Shown piece after piece: positions 1-8,337 of a DNA stretch of 16,065 nucleotides. A program made the translations under genes and the position numbers. The notes beneath the pieces are model-generated. The model did not search any database and was not told where the DNA came from. It was given only the letters and a program-made list of their open reading frames with translations. Origin of the DNA: JAGPUQ01 sp041594335. GTDB lineage: Bacteria; Pseudomonadota; Gammaproteobacteria; Pseudomonadales; Porticoccaceae. The number at the start of each line of letters is the position of its first letter. Positions within the stretch are counted from its first letter, which is position 1. The DNA lies in NCBI GenBank assembly GCA_041594335.1, contig JBFHML010000051.1:1-16065 (forward strand), written 5' to 3'.

Positions 1-256
1 ACTTGGCAACATCCAAGTCTTCGCCATCGACATCGGAACCGGCGCCAATTTCCAGTGCCCAGTCGTTGGCAAATCGGTAGCCGAGGTTGATCCCGCCGAC
101 CACAGAATCCGAAGCGCCACCGACGAAGCGGCTGCTGTCCAAATAATAACCAGTCAAGGAGCCACCAACATAAGCGCCTTCATTGGCTTGTGCGTGAGCC
201 GCCAAGCCCAGCGATAGCGCCAAGGCCCCCGCCATGGCAGCGTTCTTGATCTTCAT
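1..256 (-). CDS. Outer-membrane beta-barrel protein, N-terminal part
   Basis: The gene runs off the left edge; about 85 residues are visible. They begin with a classical Sec signal peptide: a short basic start (MKIKNAAMAG), a hydrophobic Ala/Leu core, and a likely cleavage site after AHAQA at residue 24. The mature part alternates aromatic, glycine and polar residues (AYVGGSLTGYYLD, GGINLGYRFANDWALEIGAG), as expected for transmembrane beta-strands of an OmpA/OprF-type N-terminal barrel. The Asp-rich stretch DVDGEDLD resembles an extracellular loop. The ATG at 256 is fixed by a near-perfect Shine-Dalgarno sequence (AAGGAGG) about 7 bases upstream. Whether a C-terminal peptidoglycan-binding OmpA domain follows cannot be seen, so porin, OmpA-like anchor and small 8-strand barrel remain possible. 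The envelope location is well supported; the exact family is not. Confidence 0.8.
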   Translation of the reverse strand, partial: MKIKNAAMAGALALSLGLAAHAQANEGAYVGGSLTGYYLDSSRFVGGASDSVVGGINLGYRFANDWALEIGAGSDVDGEDLDVAK

Positions 257-321
257 TGCACTTCCTCCTTACAGGGTGATATCCCGGTCTGCCCCGGCGT
301 TCCGGCGCAGAGATCGAGTCA

Positions 322-349
322 TAGTACGGCTTGGGCCGTCAAAAAAGAA
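322..349 (-). promoter_or_regulatory. Possible promoter of the outer-membrane protein gene
   Basis: On the minus strand a TACTAT box (322-327) matches 4 of 6 bases of the -10 consensus. It lies about 65 bases upstream of the start codon at 256. A T-rich stretch lies at the -35 distance but gives no good TTGACA match. A TTGACG at 337-342 is too close to serve this -10. The rest of the 257-490 gap shows nothing I can name, and no convincing terminator follows the fumarase gene. Confidence 0.25.
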
Positions 350-490
350 ACATCCGCACGCAAAACGCCAAGCCGCACTTGGATAAAGCGACTGCCGAGG
401 GCAAGGAAGGTTCCGCAACCCCGACCTACAGGCCACCTCCCTCGGAGCGTCATGCGGTCCGCCGCGAAATGAGGTCTGGCTGCACTGATT

Positions 491-2008
491 TCAAGCGGGG
501 GAGAGGCTGCGTTGCTCGATTTCCGCGCGCCAATGCTGGGGGCCGGTGACATGCACGGACTCCCCCTGGCTGTCGACCGCTACGGTGACCGGCATGTCCC
601 GCACCTCGAACTCGTAGATCGCCTCCATGCCCAGCTCCGGGAACGCAACGACTCGAGCCGCGGTGATGGCCTTGGAAACCAGATAGGCCGCGCCACCCAC
701 CGCCATCAAATACACCGCGCCGTTATCGCGGATCGCCTCCACGGCAGCGGGACCGCGCTCGGCCTTGCCCACCATGCCCAACAGACCGGTGCGCTCCAGC
801 ATGGTCCGGGTGAACTTGTCCATCCGCGTCGCCGTGGTCGGCCCGGCCGGGCCGACCACCTCATCGCGCACCGGATCTACGGGGCCAACGTAGTAGATGA
901 AACGGCCGGTGAAATCGACCGGCAAGGATTCGCCCGCCGCCAGGAGATCGGCGATTTTCTTGTGCGCCGCATCGCGCCCCGTCAGCAATCGGCCGCTCAG
1001 CAACAGGGTTTCACCGGGACGCCAGTCGCGCACCTCCTCGGCCGTGACCCGATCGAGATCCACCCGCCGGACATCCGCTCCAACCTCCCAAGCGACCTCG
1101 GGCCAGTCCTCCAGACGCGGCGGATCTAGCCGGGCCGGGCCCGAGCCGTCGAGCACAAAATGGGTATGCCGGGTGGCGGCACAATTGGGAATCACCGCCA
1201 CCGCCTTGTTGGCGGCATGGGTCGGATAATCCTTGACCTTGACGTCAAGCACCGTGGTCAAACCACCGAGACCCTGGGCACCGATTCCCAGGGCGTTGAC
1301 CTTGTCCATCAGCTCGAGCCGCAGCTCTTCGGCGCGATTGGCCGGGCCGCGCGCGCGCAGATGCTGGATATCGATCGGATCGAGCAGTGCTTCCTTGGCC
1401 AACAGCATGGCTTTTTCGGCGGTGCCGCCGATCCCCACCCCTAACATGCCGGGCGGGCACCAGCCGGCGCCCATCCGGGGAACCTGCTCGAGCACCCAAT
1501 CGACAATGGAATCCGAAGGATTGAGCATCGCGAACTTGGATTTGGCCTCCGAGCCCCCGCCCTTGGCGGCAACATGGACCTCGACTTCGCCACCGGGCAC
1601 CAGCTCGGTATGAATGACGGCCGGCGTATTGTCGCCAGTGTTGCGCCGGGCCCCATCCGGATCGGTCAGGATCGAGGCACGCAACAGATTGTCCGGGTGC
1701 TGGTAGGCGCGGCGCACGCCCTCGTTGACCATATCTGCCAACGACAGTTCGGCGTCCCAACGCACCGCCATACCCACTTTCAAGAACACGGTGACAATCC
1801 CGGTGTCTTGGCACAGCGGTCGGCGGCCGAGCGCACACATCCGCGAGTTCACCAGGATCTGGGCCAACGCATCCCGAGCCGCCGGCGATTCCTCGCGTTG
1901 ATAGGCCTCATGGACCGCCTCGATGAAATCCGCCGGATGGTAGTAGGAGATGAACTGCAGCGCATCGGCGATGCTGGTGATCAGATCGTCCTGACGAATC
2001 GTGGTCAT
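491..2008 (-). CDS. fumA: Fumarate hydratase, class I (4Fe-4S)
   Basis: Cytoplasmic TCA-cycle enzyme that interconverts fumarate and L-malate. At 505 residues it matches the roughly 507-residue Pseudomonas class I fumarase rather than the 548-residue E. coli FumA. The N-terminal alpha domain carries the three cysteines that should bind the 4Fe-4S cluster: C66 (PLCQDTG), C184 (WCPPGMLGVGIGG) and C276 (PNCAATRH). The family signature GGSEAKSKFAML is at residues 151-162. The C-terminal beta domain begins around residue 325 and includes LLLSGRLLTGRDAAHKKI. The ATG at 2008 follows a GAGGAG ribosome site. It lies 87 bases downstream of a coiled-coil membrane protein gene on the same strand, so co-transcription is possible. 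No clear promoter is visible in that gap. Class I enzymes are oxygen-sensitive; no class II fumC is in the window. Confidence 0.96.
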   Translation of the reverse strand: MTTIRQDDLITSIADALQFISYYHPADFIEAVHEAYQREESPAARDALAQILVNSRMCALGRRPLCQDTGIVTVFLKVGMAVRWDAELSLADMVNEGVRRAYQHPDNLLRASILTDPDGARRNTGDNTPAVIHTELVPGGEVEVHVAAKGGGSEAKSKFAMLNPSDSIVDWVLEQVPRMGAGWCPPGMLGVGIGGTAEKAMLLAKEALLDPIDIQHLRARGPANRAEELRLELMDKVNALGIGAQGLGGLTTVLDVKVKDYPTHAANKAVAVIPNCAATRHTHFVLDGSGPARLDPPRLEDWPEVAWEVGADVRRVDLDRVTAEEVRDWRPGETLLLSGRLLTGRDAAHKKIADLLAAGESLPVDFTGRFIYYVGPVDPVRDEVVGPAGPTTATRMDKFTRTMLERTGLLGMVGKAERGPAAVEAIRDNGAVYLMAVGGAAYLVSKAITAARVVAFPELGMEAIYEFEVRDMPVTVAVDSQGESVHVTGPQHWRAEIEQRSLSPA

Positions 2009-2095
2009 CGGCTACTCCTCGATCGGGTCGGCAGGCCCCGGGCGCGCTGCGGGCCGGCACGATACTGGATTCTCGAAACGCGCGCCAATATTTCC

Positions 2096-2851
2096 TCAGG
2101 ATCCGGAAAGCTGCTCACGGATCGCCTGTAACTGCAGATTGGTTTCACGGCGGAAGGTATCAATCGACGTCATCGCCTTGCGGTTTTCCGCTGCGCTGCG
2201 CGCGACACTATCACGCAGCTCCCGCATCTGGCCTTCGAGCGCGCCTACCCCCGCTCGCGCCTGGCGCACCTGTCCCGACAGCTCCTCGACCGCGGCGCTA
2301 TCGGCCAATCGCTCGCGTTTCAACGCCTCGATGCCCGTGGACAACGCCGCGATCTGGGACTTGGCCGCCGCCGCGGCTTCACTGGCTTTTTGCGCGTTGT
2401 CTGTCGCCCGCGTCAAACCCTGCTTGAGCTGCTTGAGCTCGGCTTCGAGTCCCTCTAGGGCCTTGCTCTGCTGTTCGATCGCCTTGCGGTTGCGGTCATT
2501 GGCAACACCCCAGAGCTTCTTGATCTCCGACCAATGGGTATCGAGTTGGGCATCTTGTGCTTCCAGCCGCGAGGCCAGACTGGCACCGGATTCACTGAGC
2601 GTCTCGCCGGTCGACTCCAGGTGGACCCGCAGCTCGGCGAACTGTCCGTCCAGCGCTCGCAGACGCTGCTCCTGCTGCCAGGCAAACCACCCCAAGCCCA
2701 GGGCAGCGAGCAACGCCAGGAGGGCCAACAGCCGCCACCCGGCGCCACCCCGTGGTGCGCTCGCCCGGGGGGCAGCAGGCGACCGAGCGCCGGGGCGGTC
2801 ATCGCGTTCGGCATACAGAGGCTCGAAGTTTTCGAACCGCTCATCATTCAT
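2096..2851 (-). CDS. Single-pass membrane coiled-coil protein, function unknown
   Basis: I do not recognise a named family. The 251-residue product has a polar N-terminus of about 38 residues (acidic, then Pro/Ala/Arg-rich), one hydrophobic helix at about 40-57 (WRLLALLALLAALGLGWFAW), and then some 190 residues of almost unbroken helical heptads rich in Ala, Glu, Gln, Lys and Arg. An Arg before the helix suggests the N-terminus faces the cytoplasm and the coiled coil the periplasm. A tryptophan-containing island, HWSEIKKLWGVANDRN (106-121), interrupts the heptads and may be a conserved contact site. I chose the ATG at 2851 because an upstream in-frame start at 2929 would lie in a terminator hairpin. 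The gene lies 87 bases upstream of fumA on the same strand. It could be an envelope scaffold or an organiser of a larger complex, but the sequence does not decide this. Confidence 0.8.
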   Translation of the reverse strand: MNDERFENFEPLYAERDDRPGARSPAAPRASAPRGGAGWRLLALLALLAALGLGWFAWQQEQRLRALDGQFAELRVHLESTGETLSESGASLASRLEAQDAQLDTHWSEIKKLWGVANDRNRKAIEQQSKALEGLEAELKQLKQGLTRATDNAQKASEAAAAAKSQIAALSTGIEALKRERLADSAAVEELSGQVRQARAGVGALEGQMRELRDSVARSAAENRKAMTSIDTFRRETNLQLQAIREQLSGS

Positions 2852-2898
2852 GGAGGTACATCTCAAGAGATGGGGGGCCAAATTATACGCCGCCCACG

Positions 2899-2923
2899 AA
2901 AAAGCCGGCCCTGGGGCCGGCTT
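2899..2923 (-). terminator. Rho-independent terminator after the PuuD-like gene
   Basis: Read on the minus strand, a 9-bp perfect stem AAGCCGGCC/GGCCGGCTT with a 4-base loop is followed by a run of five T. It lies 19 bases past the stop codon of the PuuD-like gene. It separates that gene from the downstream coiled-coil and fumarase genes. Confidence 0.88.
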
Positions 2924-2941
2924 GTGCACGCGAAAGGGATT

Positions 2942-3592
2942 TTACAGCAGCTGCAGCAGACCGGCTAGTACGGCGGTCAAGACCAGGCTGGAGACGATCA
3001 CCCCGCGCACCGTGGTCATGGGCCCCTGTTTACCGGCCAATGCATTGACTTCCAGCGCCGCGACGATCAGCAGCGCCAAATAGAACCCTACGCCACCACC
3101 ATCAGCCGACAGAATATGGTCGGTGTTATAGCCCAGGTGCGGCGAAGCCAACATGAAGTAGGCCATGGGCCCGGAGAACAGGGTGTTGGTCCGCGACGCC
3201 AGCAACGCCTTGGCACCGGCGGCAGCCGCGTCACCGCCCTGCACGAGGCCCAGAGCGATCTTCTGGGCGGGCCAGATCACCAACCAAACGTTCAAGAACA
3301 TCAGGGTACCGAGCAGACCACCCACCAAGAGGAAGTCGTTCAGCACGCCCGTTTGCATGACCCCAACCAGCAACACGACGCCGGTCAGGAAGGTGAACAT
3401 GGCACCCCAACGGAACCACCAGAGCGCGCGCGGTGCGAGTTTGGCCTTCGCGTCGCCCAGCGCCTCCGGCGTAGCTTCCTTGAAATAGGCACCCTGGACG
3501 AAATTGAAGTAATAGAGCATACCGATCCAGGTGATGCCGAACAGCACATGTCCCCAGCGGAACAGGAAATTGAGGAATTGCATGGTTTCCAT
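2942..3592 (-). CDS. Short urate-hydroxylase (PuuD)-like membrane protein
   Basis: The 216-residue integral membrane protein resembles the Urate_ox_N family (PF06181), the membrane domain of PuuD urate hydroxylase. Short members are sometimes mislabelled 'antitermination protein NusG'. Family-like motifs are FRWGHVLFGITWIGMLYYFNFVQG (residues 11-34, with H15 and several aromatics) and RALWWFRWGAMFTF (55-68). Hydrophobic segments lie at about 12-31, 60-78, 85-108, 135-150, 168-186 and 195-215, so about six helices. The C-terminal cytochrome c domain of full PuuD is absent and there is no CxxCH motif. The ATG at 3592 has an AGGTGG ribosome site 8 bases upstream; an upstream ATG at 3691 would add 33 non-family residues and overlaps a putative promoter. 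Flanking terminators make it a single-gene unit. Family placement is from recalled motifs, and enzymatic function is not shown. A haem-binding or electron-transfer role is only a guess. Confidence 0.75.
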   Translation of the reverse strand: METMQFLNFLFRWGHVLFGITWIGMLYYFNFVQGAYFKEATPEALGDAKAKLAPRALWWFRWGAMFTFLTGVVLLVGVMQTGVLNDFLLVGGLLGTLMFLNVWLVIWPAQKIALGLVQGGDAAAAGAKALLASRTNTLFSGPMAYFMLASPHLGYNTDHILSADGGGVGFYLALLIVAALEVNALAGKQGPMTTVRGVIVSSLVLTAVLAGLLQLL

Positions 3593-3690
3593 AATTAGTG
3601 CCACCTTTTGTTGTTGCTTGAGTGATCGAAACGAAAGGGTCCTACCGCCCGCCTCGGGCCGCTCCTCCCCCTTGGGCTTCGCCGCGCCCA

Positions 3691-3717
3691 ATTCTAGACA
3701 GAAAACCGGTCGGTAAA
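3691..3717 (-). promoter_or_regulatory. Possible sigma-70 promoter of the PuuD-like gene
   Basis: On the minus strand a TAGAAT box (3691-3696, 5 of 6 to consensus) has a TTTACC hexamer (3712-3717, 4 of 6) upstream at a short 15-base spacing. It would give a leader of about 90 bases before the start at 3592. That leader is GC-rich at its 5' end, with a perfect 5-bp stem at 3647-3659, and A-rich near the ribosome site. Confidence 0.3.
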
Positions 3718-3738
3718 CACCGTAAGAGCATGGCGCAT

Positions 3739-3765
3739 AAAAAACCCCGCGCCGAAACGCGGGGT
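3739..3765 (-). terminator. Rho-independent terminator of the groESL operon
   Basis: On the minus strand an 8-bp perfect stem ACCCCGCG/CGCGGGGT with a 6-base loop is followed by a run of T (A run 3739-3744 on the plus strand). It lies about 25 bases past the groEL stop and ends the groES-groEL transcript. Confidence 0.92.
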
Positions 3766-3789
3766 CCCTGAAGCGGGAGGAGGCGTGAA

Positions 3790-5442
<1,653 letters not shown>

Positions 5443-5493
5443 GATTGTTTCCTTCTCCAGTAATCAGTGGTGAATCGGTACGAAGGCAGGGAT

Positions 5494-5787
5494 TCAGTCG
5501 GTGATGATCCCGAAGATGTCGCTTTCGCGCATCACGATCAGTTCGCTGCCATCGGTGTCCTCGACCGTATTGCCGGCGTAGCTACCGAACATCACTTTGT
5601 CACCAACTTTCACTTCCAACGGTCGGATCTCGCCTTTGTCGTTGACATGGCCGGTACCGACGGCGATCACTTCACCTTGATTGGGTTTTTCCTTGGCCGA
5701 GCCCGGCAGCAAGATGCCACCGGCAGTTTTCTCTTCCTCTGCCTTGCGACGCACGACCACCCGGTCGTAAAGGGGACGGATCTTCAT
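5494..5787 (-). CDS. groES: Co-chaperonin GroES (Hsp10)
   Basis: Seven-subunit lid that binds GroEL and closes the folding chamber. The 97 residues cover the full family: MKIRPLYDRVVVRR at the start, the mobile loop EEKTAGGILLPGSAKEKP (about 18-35) with the hydrophobic ILL tripeptide that docks on GroEL, the turn GEVIAVGTG, and the end KVMFGSYAG...ELIVMRESDIFGIITD. It is one residue longer than the most common 96-97-residue forms, within normal range. The ATG at 5787 has a GGAG site 11 bases upstream. It is the first gene of groES-groEL, with a heat-shock-type promoter about 70 bases upstream. Confidence 0.98.
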   Translation of the reverse strand: MKIRPLYDRVVVRRKAEEEKTAGGILLPGSAKEKPNQGEVIAVGTGHVNDKGEIRPLEVKVGDKVMFGSYAGNTVEDTDGSELIVMRESDIFGIITD

Positions 5788-5855
5788 TGCGGCTTGTTCT
5801 CCACTTGTCGTGACTTATAGACCAAACGTGTTCGGACCAACCCGAAAACTCTGCC

Positions 5856-5885
5856 TTATGTGGTGACGTCCGACGGGATTACAAG
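5856..5885 (-). promoter_or_regulatory. Sigma-32 (RpoH)-type heat-shock promoter for groESL
   Basis: On the minus strand CTTGTAA (5879-5885) matches the sigma-32 -35 consensus CTTGAAA at 6 of 7. After a 15-base spacer, CCACATAA (5856-5863) is close to the -10 consensus CCCCATNT. The predicted transcript start is about 60 bases before groES. No CIRCE inverted repeat is present in 5788-5977, which favours RpoH over HrcA control. A weaker TATAAG box near 5815-5820 could be a second, vegetative promoter. Confidence 0.65.
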
Positions 5886-5977
5886 ACCCGGCCGGTAAAA
5901 TTCCCGCCTTGCTCACCACCGGCGGTCTCGGGCAAGCCACCTAGGTGGGGCCGGCAGGTGCAAATTCAAGAGCGCTT

Positions 5978-6379
5978 TCAGTCCTCGCGCTCGTACTCAC
6001 CCTCGATCAGGTCGCGATCGGGACGCGGTGTCACCACTCGGGCCGAGGCGAGCACTCGCCGGACCAACAGCCGCCGGACCACCGGCACCAGTCCCGCCAA
6101 GCCGACCGCGTCGGTCAACAAACCCGGCAACAGCAACAGCATGCCCGCCAATGCCAGCAAGGTGCCCTCGACCACCTCGGCGGTCGGCGCCTCGCCACGC
6201 GCCAACCGTGCCCGCACCCGGGTCAATGTATGCAGCCCCTGCCGATTGATCACCGCCACACCCAACACGGCGGTGACGAGCACCAATCCGACGGTGAGCG
6301 TAGCGCCTATGCTTGCGCCGACCCGGATCAACAACCAGAGCTCGAGGATCGGCAAAAGAATGAACACTAGAAAAGGCAC
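5978..6379 (-). CDS. fxsA: FxsA family membrane protein
   Basis: Small inner-membrane protein of the FxsA family (PF04186); E. coli FxsA is named for suppressing F exclusion of phage T7, and its normal biochemical role is unclear. The 133-residue product shows the family pattern: LVFILLPILELWLLIRVGASIGATLTVGLVLVTAVLGVAVINRQG (4-48, two close helices with the typical E-x-W and Arg) and a third hydrophobic stretch LLALAGMLLLLPGLLTDAVGLAGLVP (74-99), then a basic and acidic cytoplasmic tail. The GTG start at 6379 has a GGAG site 8 bases upstream. It lies 190 bases upstream of groES on the same strand, as fxsA does in E. coli, but the heat-shock promoter between them implies separate expression of groESL. 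Confidence 0.92.
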   Translation of the reverse strand: MPFLVFILLPILELWLLIRVGASIGATLTVGLVLVTAVLGVAVINRQGLHTLTRVRARLARGEAPTAEVVEGTLLALAGMLLLLPGLLTDAVGLAGLVPVVRRLLVRRVLASARVVTPRPDRDLIEGEYERED

Positions 6380-6411
6380 CGGGCGAGCTCCAGAGCAGAG
6401 GGGATGAGGAA

Positions 6412-6430
6412 CGAGGTTGGGCCAACCTCG
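6412..6430. promoter_or_regulatory. Perfect 19-base palindrome, possible operator
   Basis: CGAGGTTGG and CCAACCTCG flank a single central G, a perfect inverted repeat with 9-base arms. It lies between the fxsA start (6379) and the ampG start (6502). No T run follows on either strand and the loop is too short for a good terminator. The geometry suits a dimeric repressor site. I cannot name the regulator. Confidence 0.45.
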
Positions 6431-6501
6431 GGAATTTGCAACCCTGCTGGCAGCGAACGGCGCGATTCAGTTATGGTTGCCGCTTTCCGCCCGCCGCCGC
6501 C

Positions 6502-7767
6502 ATGCCCGTATCCCGCCCCGCGATCTTCAACCGGCGCATGCTGATCTGCCTGTTTACCGGCTTCGCTTCCGGCCTCCCGCTGTATGTGTTGATCTCCCTG
6601 GTGCCAGCGTGGCTGCGCAGCGAACAGGTGGAACTGCGCGACATCGGCTTATTCGCGCTCATCGGTCTGCCCTATACGTGGAAATTTCTTTGGGCTCCCC
6701 TGTTGGAGCGCTACCCGTTGCCGTTACTCGGGCGCCGCCGCGGCTGGATGCTCGCTACCCAGCTCGGCACGCTGGCGGCGATCGCGGCGCTGCCTCTGTT
6801 TGATGCCCGCAGTCAACTGGGCGCCATCGCCACCCTGTGCACCCTGATCGCCGTGCTCAGCGCGACCCAGGACATCGTCATCGACGCCTACCGTCGAGAA
6901 TTGCTGCCGGATGCCGAGCTCGGCCTGGGCAACGCCCTGCACGTCAATCTCTACCGGCTCGCCGGTTTGATCCCGGGATCACTGGCACTGATTCTCGCCG
7001 ACCACCTCCCCTGGCAGCCGGTGTTCGCGATGACGGCGGCTTTCATGCTGGCCGCGATCGGACTGACGCTGAGCATCCGAGAACCGCCCCATGCGGCACC
7101 ACCACCCGGCAGTCTGCGCGATTCCGTGATCTTGCCGTTTCAGGAGTTTTTCGAGCGCGACGGCAGCCGCCGCGCCTGGGCGATTCTGGCGTTTTTGGTG
7201 CTCTACAAGCTCGGCGACAACCTGGCCACGGCACTGGCCACGCCCTTTTACCTCGATTTGGGCTTCAGTCTGTCCGAAATCGGGGTGGTGGCCAAACAGG
7301 CGGCACTCTGGCCCATGATCGTCGGCAGTCTGGCGGGCGGTCTGCTGATGGTTCGGATCGGGATCGACCGAGCGCTCTGGCTGTTTGGGGTCGTGCAGGT
7401 GATCTCGATCCTGGGCTTCGCGGTGCTGGCGCGGGTGGGGTACAACCTCTGGCTACTCGCCGCGGCGATCGGTTTTGAATATCTGGGCGTCGGCCTGGGC
7501 TCGGCAGCACTGATCGCATTCATGGCGCGCACCACCAGCCGCGCCCATACGGCCACCCAGCTCGCGTTGTTCACCGCCCTCGCCGCCCTGCCCCGGACAC
7601 TAGTCAACGCCGGCGCCGGCTACGTGGTCGAGGCGATCGGCTGGGAAAATTTCTTCTACCTCTGCGCCTTGCTTTCGGTGCCCGGCATGCTGTTGCTGCC
7701 GGTCATTGCCCCTTGGCGGCCCAGGCACGACACCAAGCCCGCCACCCCCATTGTGGAGAAGCCATGA
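6502..7767 (+). CDS. ampG: AmpG-like muropeptide MFS permease
   Basis: Inner-membrane transporter that imports GlcNAc-anhydroMurNAc-peptides from the periplasm for cell-wall recycling. The 421 residues align by eye with E. coli AmpG at several blocks: GFASGLPLYVL (20-30), WKFLWAPLLERYPLPLLGRRRGW (60-82), SATQDIVIDAYRRELLP (120-136), LYKLGDNLATAL (234-245) and SATQ-like THTATQLALFTALAALPR. About twelve helices are present. The two extra C-terminal helices of E. coli AmpG (491 residues) are missing, so this is a shorter subtype. I chose ATG 6502, just before the conserved start; a TTG at 6436 would add 22 non-conserved residues. Neither has a good ribosome site. It is probably co-transcribed with the adenosyltransferase gene one base downstream and converges on ampED. 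Confidence 0.88.
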   Translation: MPVSRPAIFNRRMLICLFTGFASGLPLYVLISLVPAWLRSEQVELRDIGLFALIGLPYTWKFLWAPLLERYPLPLLGRRRGWMLATQLGTLAAIAALPLFDARSQLGAIATLCTLIAVLSATQDIVIDAYRRELLPDAELGLGNALHVNLYRLAGLIPGSLALILADHLPWQPVFAMTAAFMLAAIGLTLSIREPPHAAPPPGSLRDSVILPFQEFFERDGSRRAWAILAFLVLYKLGDNLATALATPFYLDLGFSLSEIGVVAKQAALWPMIVGSLAGGLLMVRIGIDRALWLFGVVQVISILGFAVLARVGYNLWLLAAAIGFEYLGVGLGSAALIAFMARTTSRAHTATQLALFTALAALPRTLVNAGAGYVVEAIGWENFFYLCALLSVPGMLLLPVIAPWRPRHDTKPATPIVEKP

Positions 7768-7768
7768 G

Positions 7769-8305
7769 ATGACCCGACTCTATACGCGTACCGGCGATGG
7801 CGGCGAGACCGGTCTCGCCGATGGTGCGAGGCTGCGCAAAGATGCGCCCCGCATCCAAGCGCTGGGGAGCATCGACGAATGCAATGCCCAGCTGGGCCTG
7901 CTACTGGCCCAGCTGGGCGCCGACCACGATGATCTACGTCACCTCTTGGCCCCGGTCCAACACGGCCTGTTTGAACTGGGCGCCGGCGTGGCCGGAGCCG
8001 AGAACACCTTGACCCCCGACGATATCAAGCGCCTGGAGCAAGCCATCGACCACCTCGACGACAGTCTGCCGCCACTGCGGCATTTCGTGCTCCCCGGGGG
8101 GCACCCCCTCGCGGCGCAAGCCCAGGTAGCGCGCGCGGTATGTCGTCGCGCGGAGCGCGACCTGGTCGCCGCCACGACGGACCTCCCGAACGCGATCGGC
8201 CTGCGCTATCTCAACCGGTTATCCGACTTATTGTTCGCGATCTCCCGCACCCTGGCGATTCGCGCCGGCGAAGAGCAGCGTTGGGAACCGAGACCACGGC
8301 GTTGA
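7769..8305 (+). CDS. pduO: PduO-type ATP:cob(I)alamin adenosyltransferase
   Basis: Transfers the 5'-deoxyadenosyl group of ATP to cob(I)alamin, making coenzyme B12. The 178 residues fit the trimeric four-helix-bundle PduO class, not the CobA/BtuR class. Visible motifs are the ATP loop YTRTGDGGETGLADGARLRKD (5-25), SIDECNAQLG (34-43), FVLPGG (106-111), the catalytic helix ARAVCRRAERDLV (121-133) and YLNRLSDLLFAISR (147-160). The ATG at 7769 is one base after the ampG stop and uses a GGAG site inside the end of ampG, so translation is likely coupled. No cobalamin biosynthesis gene or B12-dependent enzyme is nearby, and I see no cobalamin riboswitch. This suggests scavenging or general supply of the cofactor. 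The gene symbol follows the family, not the propanediol locus. Confidence 0.93.
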   Translation: MTRLYTRTGDGGETGLADGARLRKDAPRIQALGSIDECNAQLGLLLAQLGADHDDLRHLLAPVQHGLFELGAGVAGAENTLTPDDIKRLEQAIDHLDDSLPPLRHFVLPGGHPLAAQAQVARAVCRRAERDLVAATTDLPNAIGLRYLNRLSDLLFAISRTLAIRAGEEQRWEPRPRR

Positions 8306-8337
8306 ACGGCCATCACCCGTGGCCCTGGGCAATCCGA

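Noticed and set aside
327..349. Hairpin ACGGC-TTGG-GCCGT next to six A, considered as a terminator
   Set aside because: On the minus strand the T run comes before the stem, and on the plus strand the run is A, so the order is wrong for either direction.
2852..2929. An upstream start for the coiled-coil protein (ATG at 2929)
   Set aside because: The extension would begin in the terminator hairpin of the neighbouring gene and adds no family-like sequence; ATG 2851 begins a sensible acidic N-terminus.
2001..3083. A 360-codon open frame on the plus strand opposite fumA and the coiled-coil gene
   Set aside because: It is low-complexity Ser/Ala/Arg-rich sequence antisense to well supported genes and runs through a terminator; it is a GC-rich shadow frame.
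3593..3691. An upstream start for the PuuD-like protein (ATG at 3691)
   Set aside because: The 33 extra residues are charged and unlike the family, and ATG 3592 has a good ribosome site.
5788..5977. Search for a CIRCE (HrcA) operator upstream of groES
   Set aside because: No TTAGCACTC-N9-GAGTGCTAA-like repeat is present.
8308..8324. Small inverted repeat GGCCA/TGGCC between the convergent adenosyltransferase and ampE genes
   Set aside because: Only 5 bp and no T run; not enough to call a bidirectional terminator.
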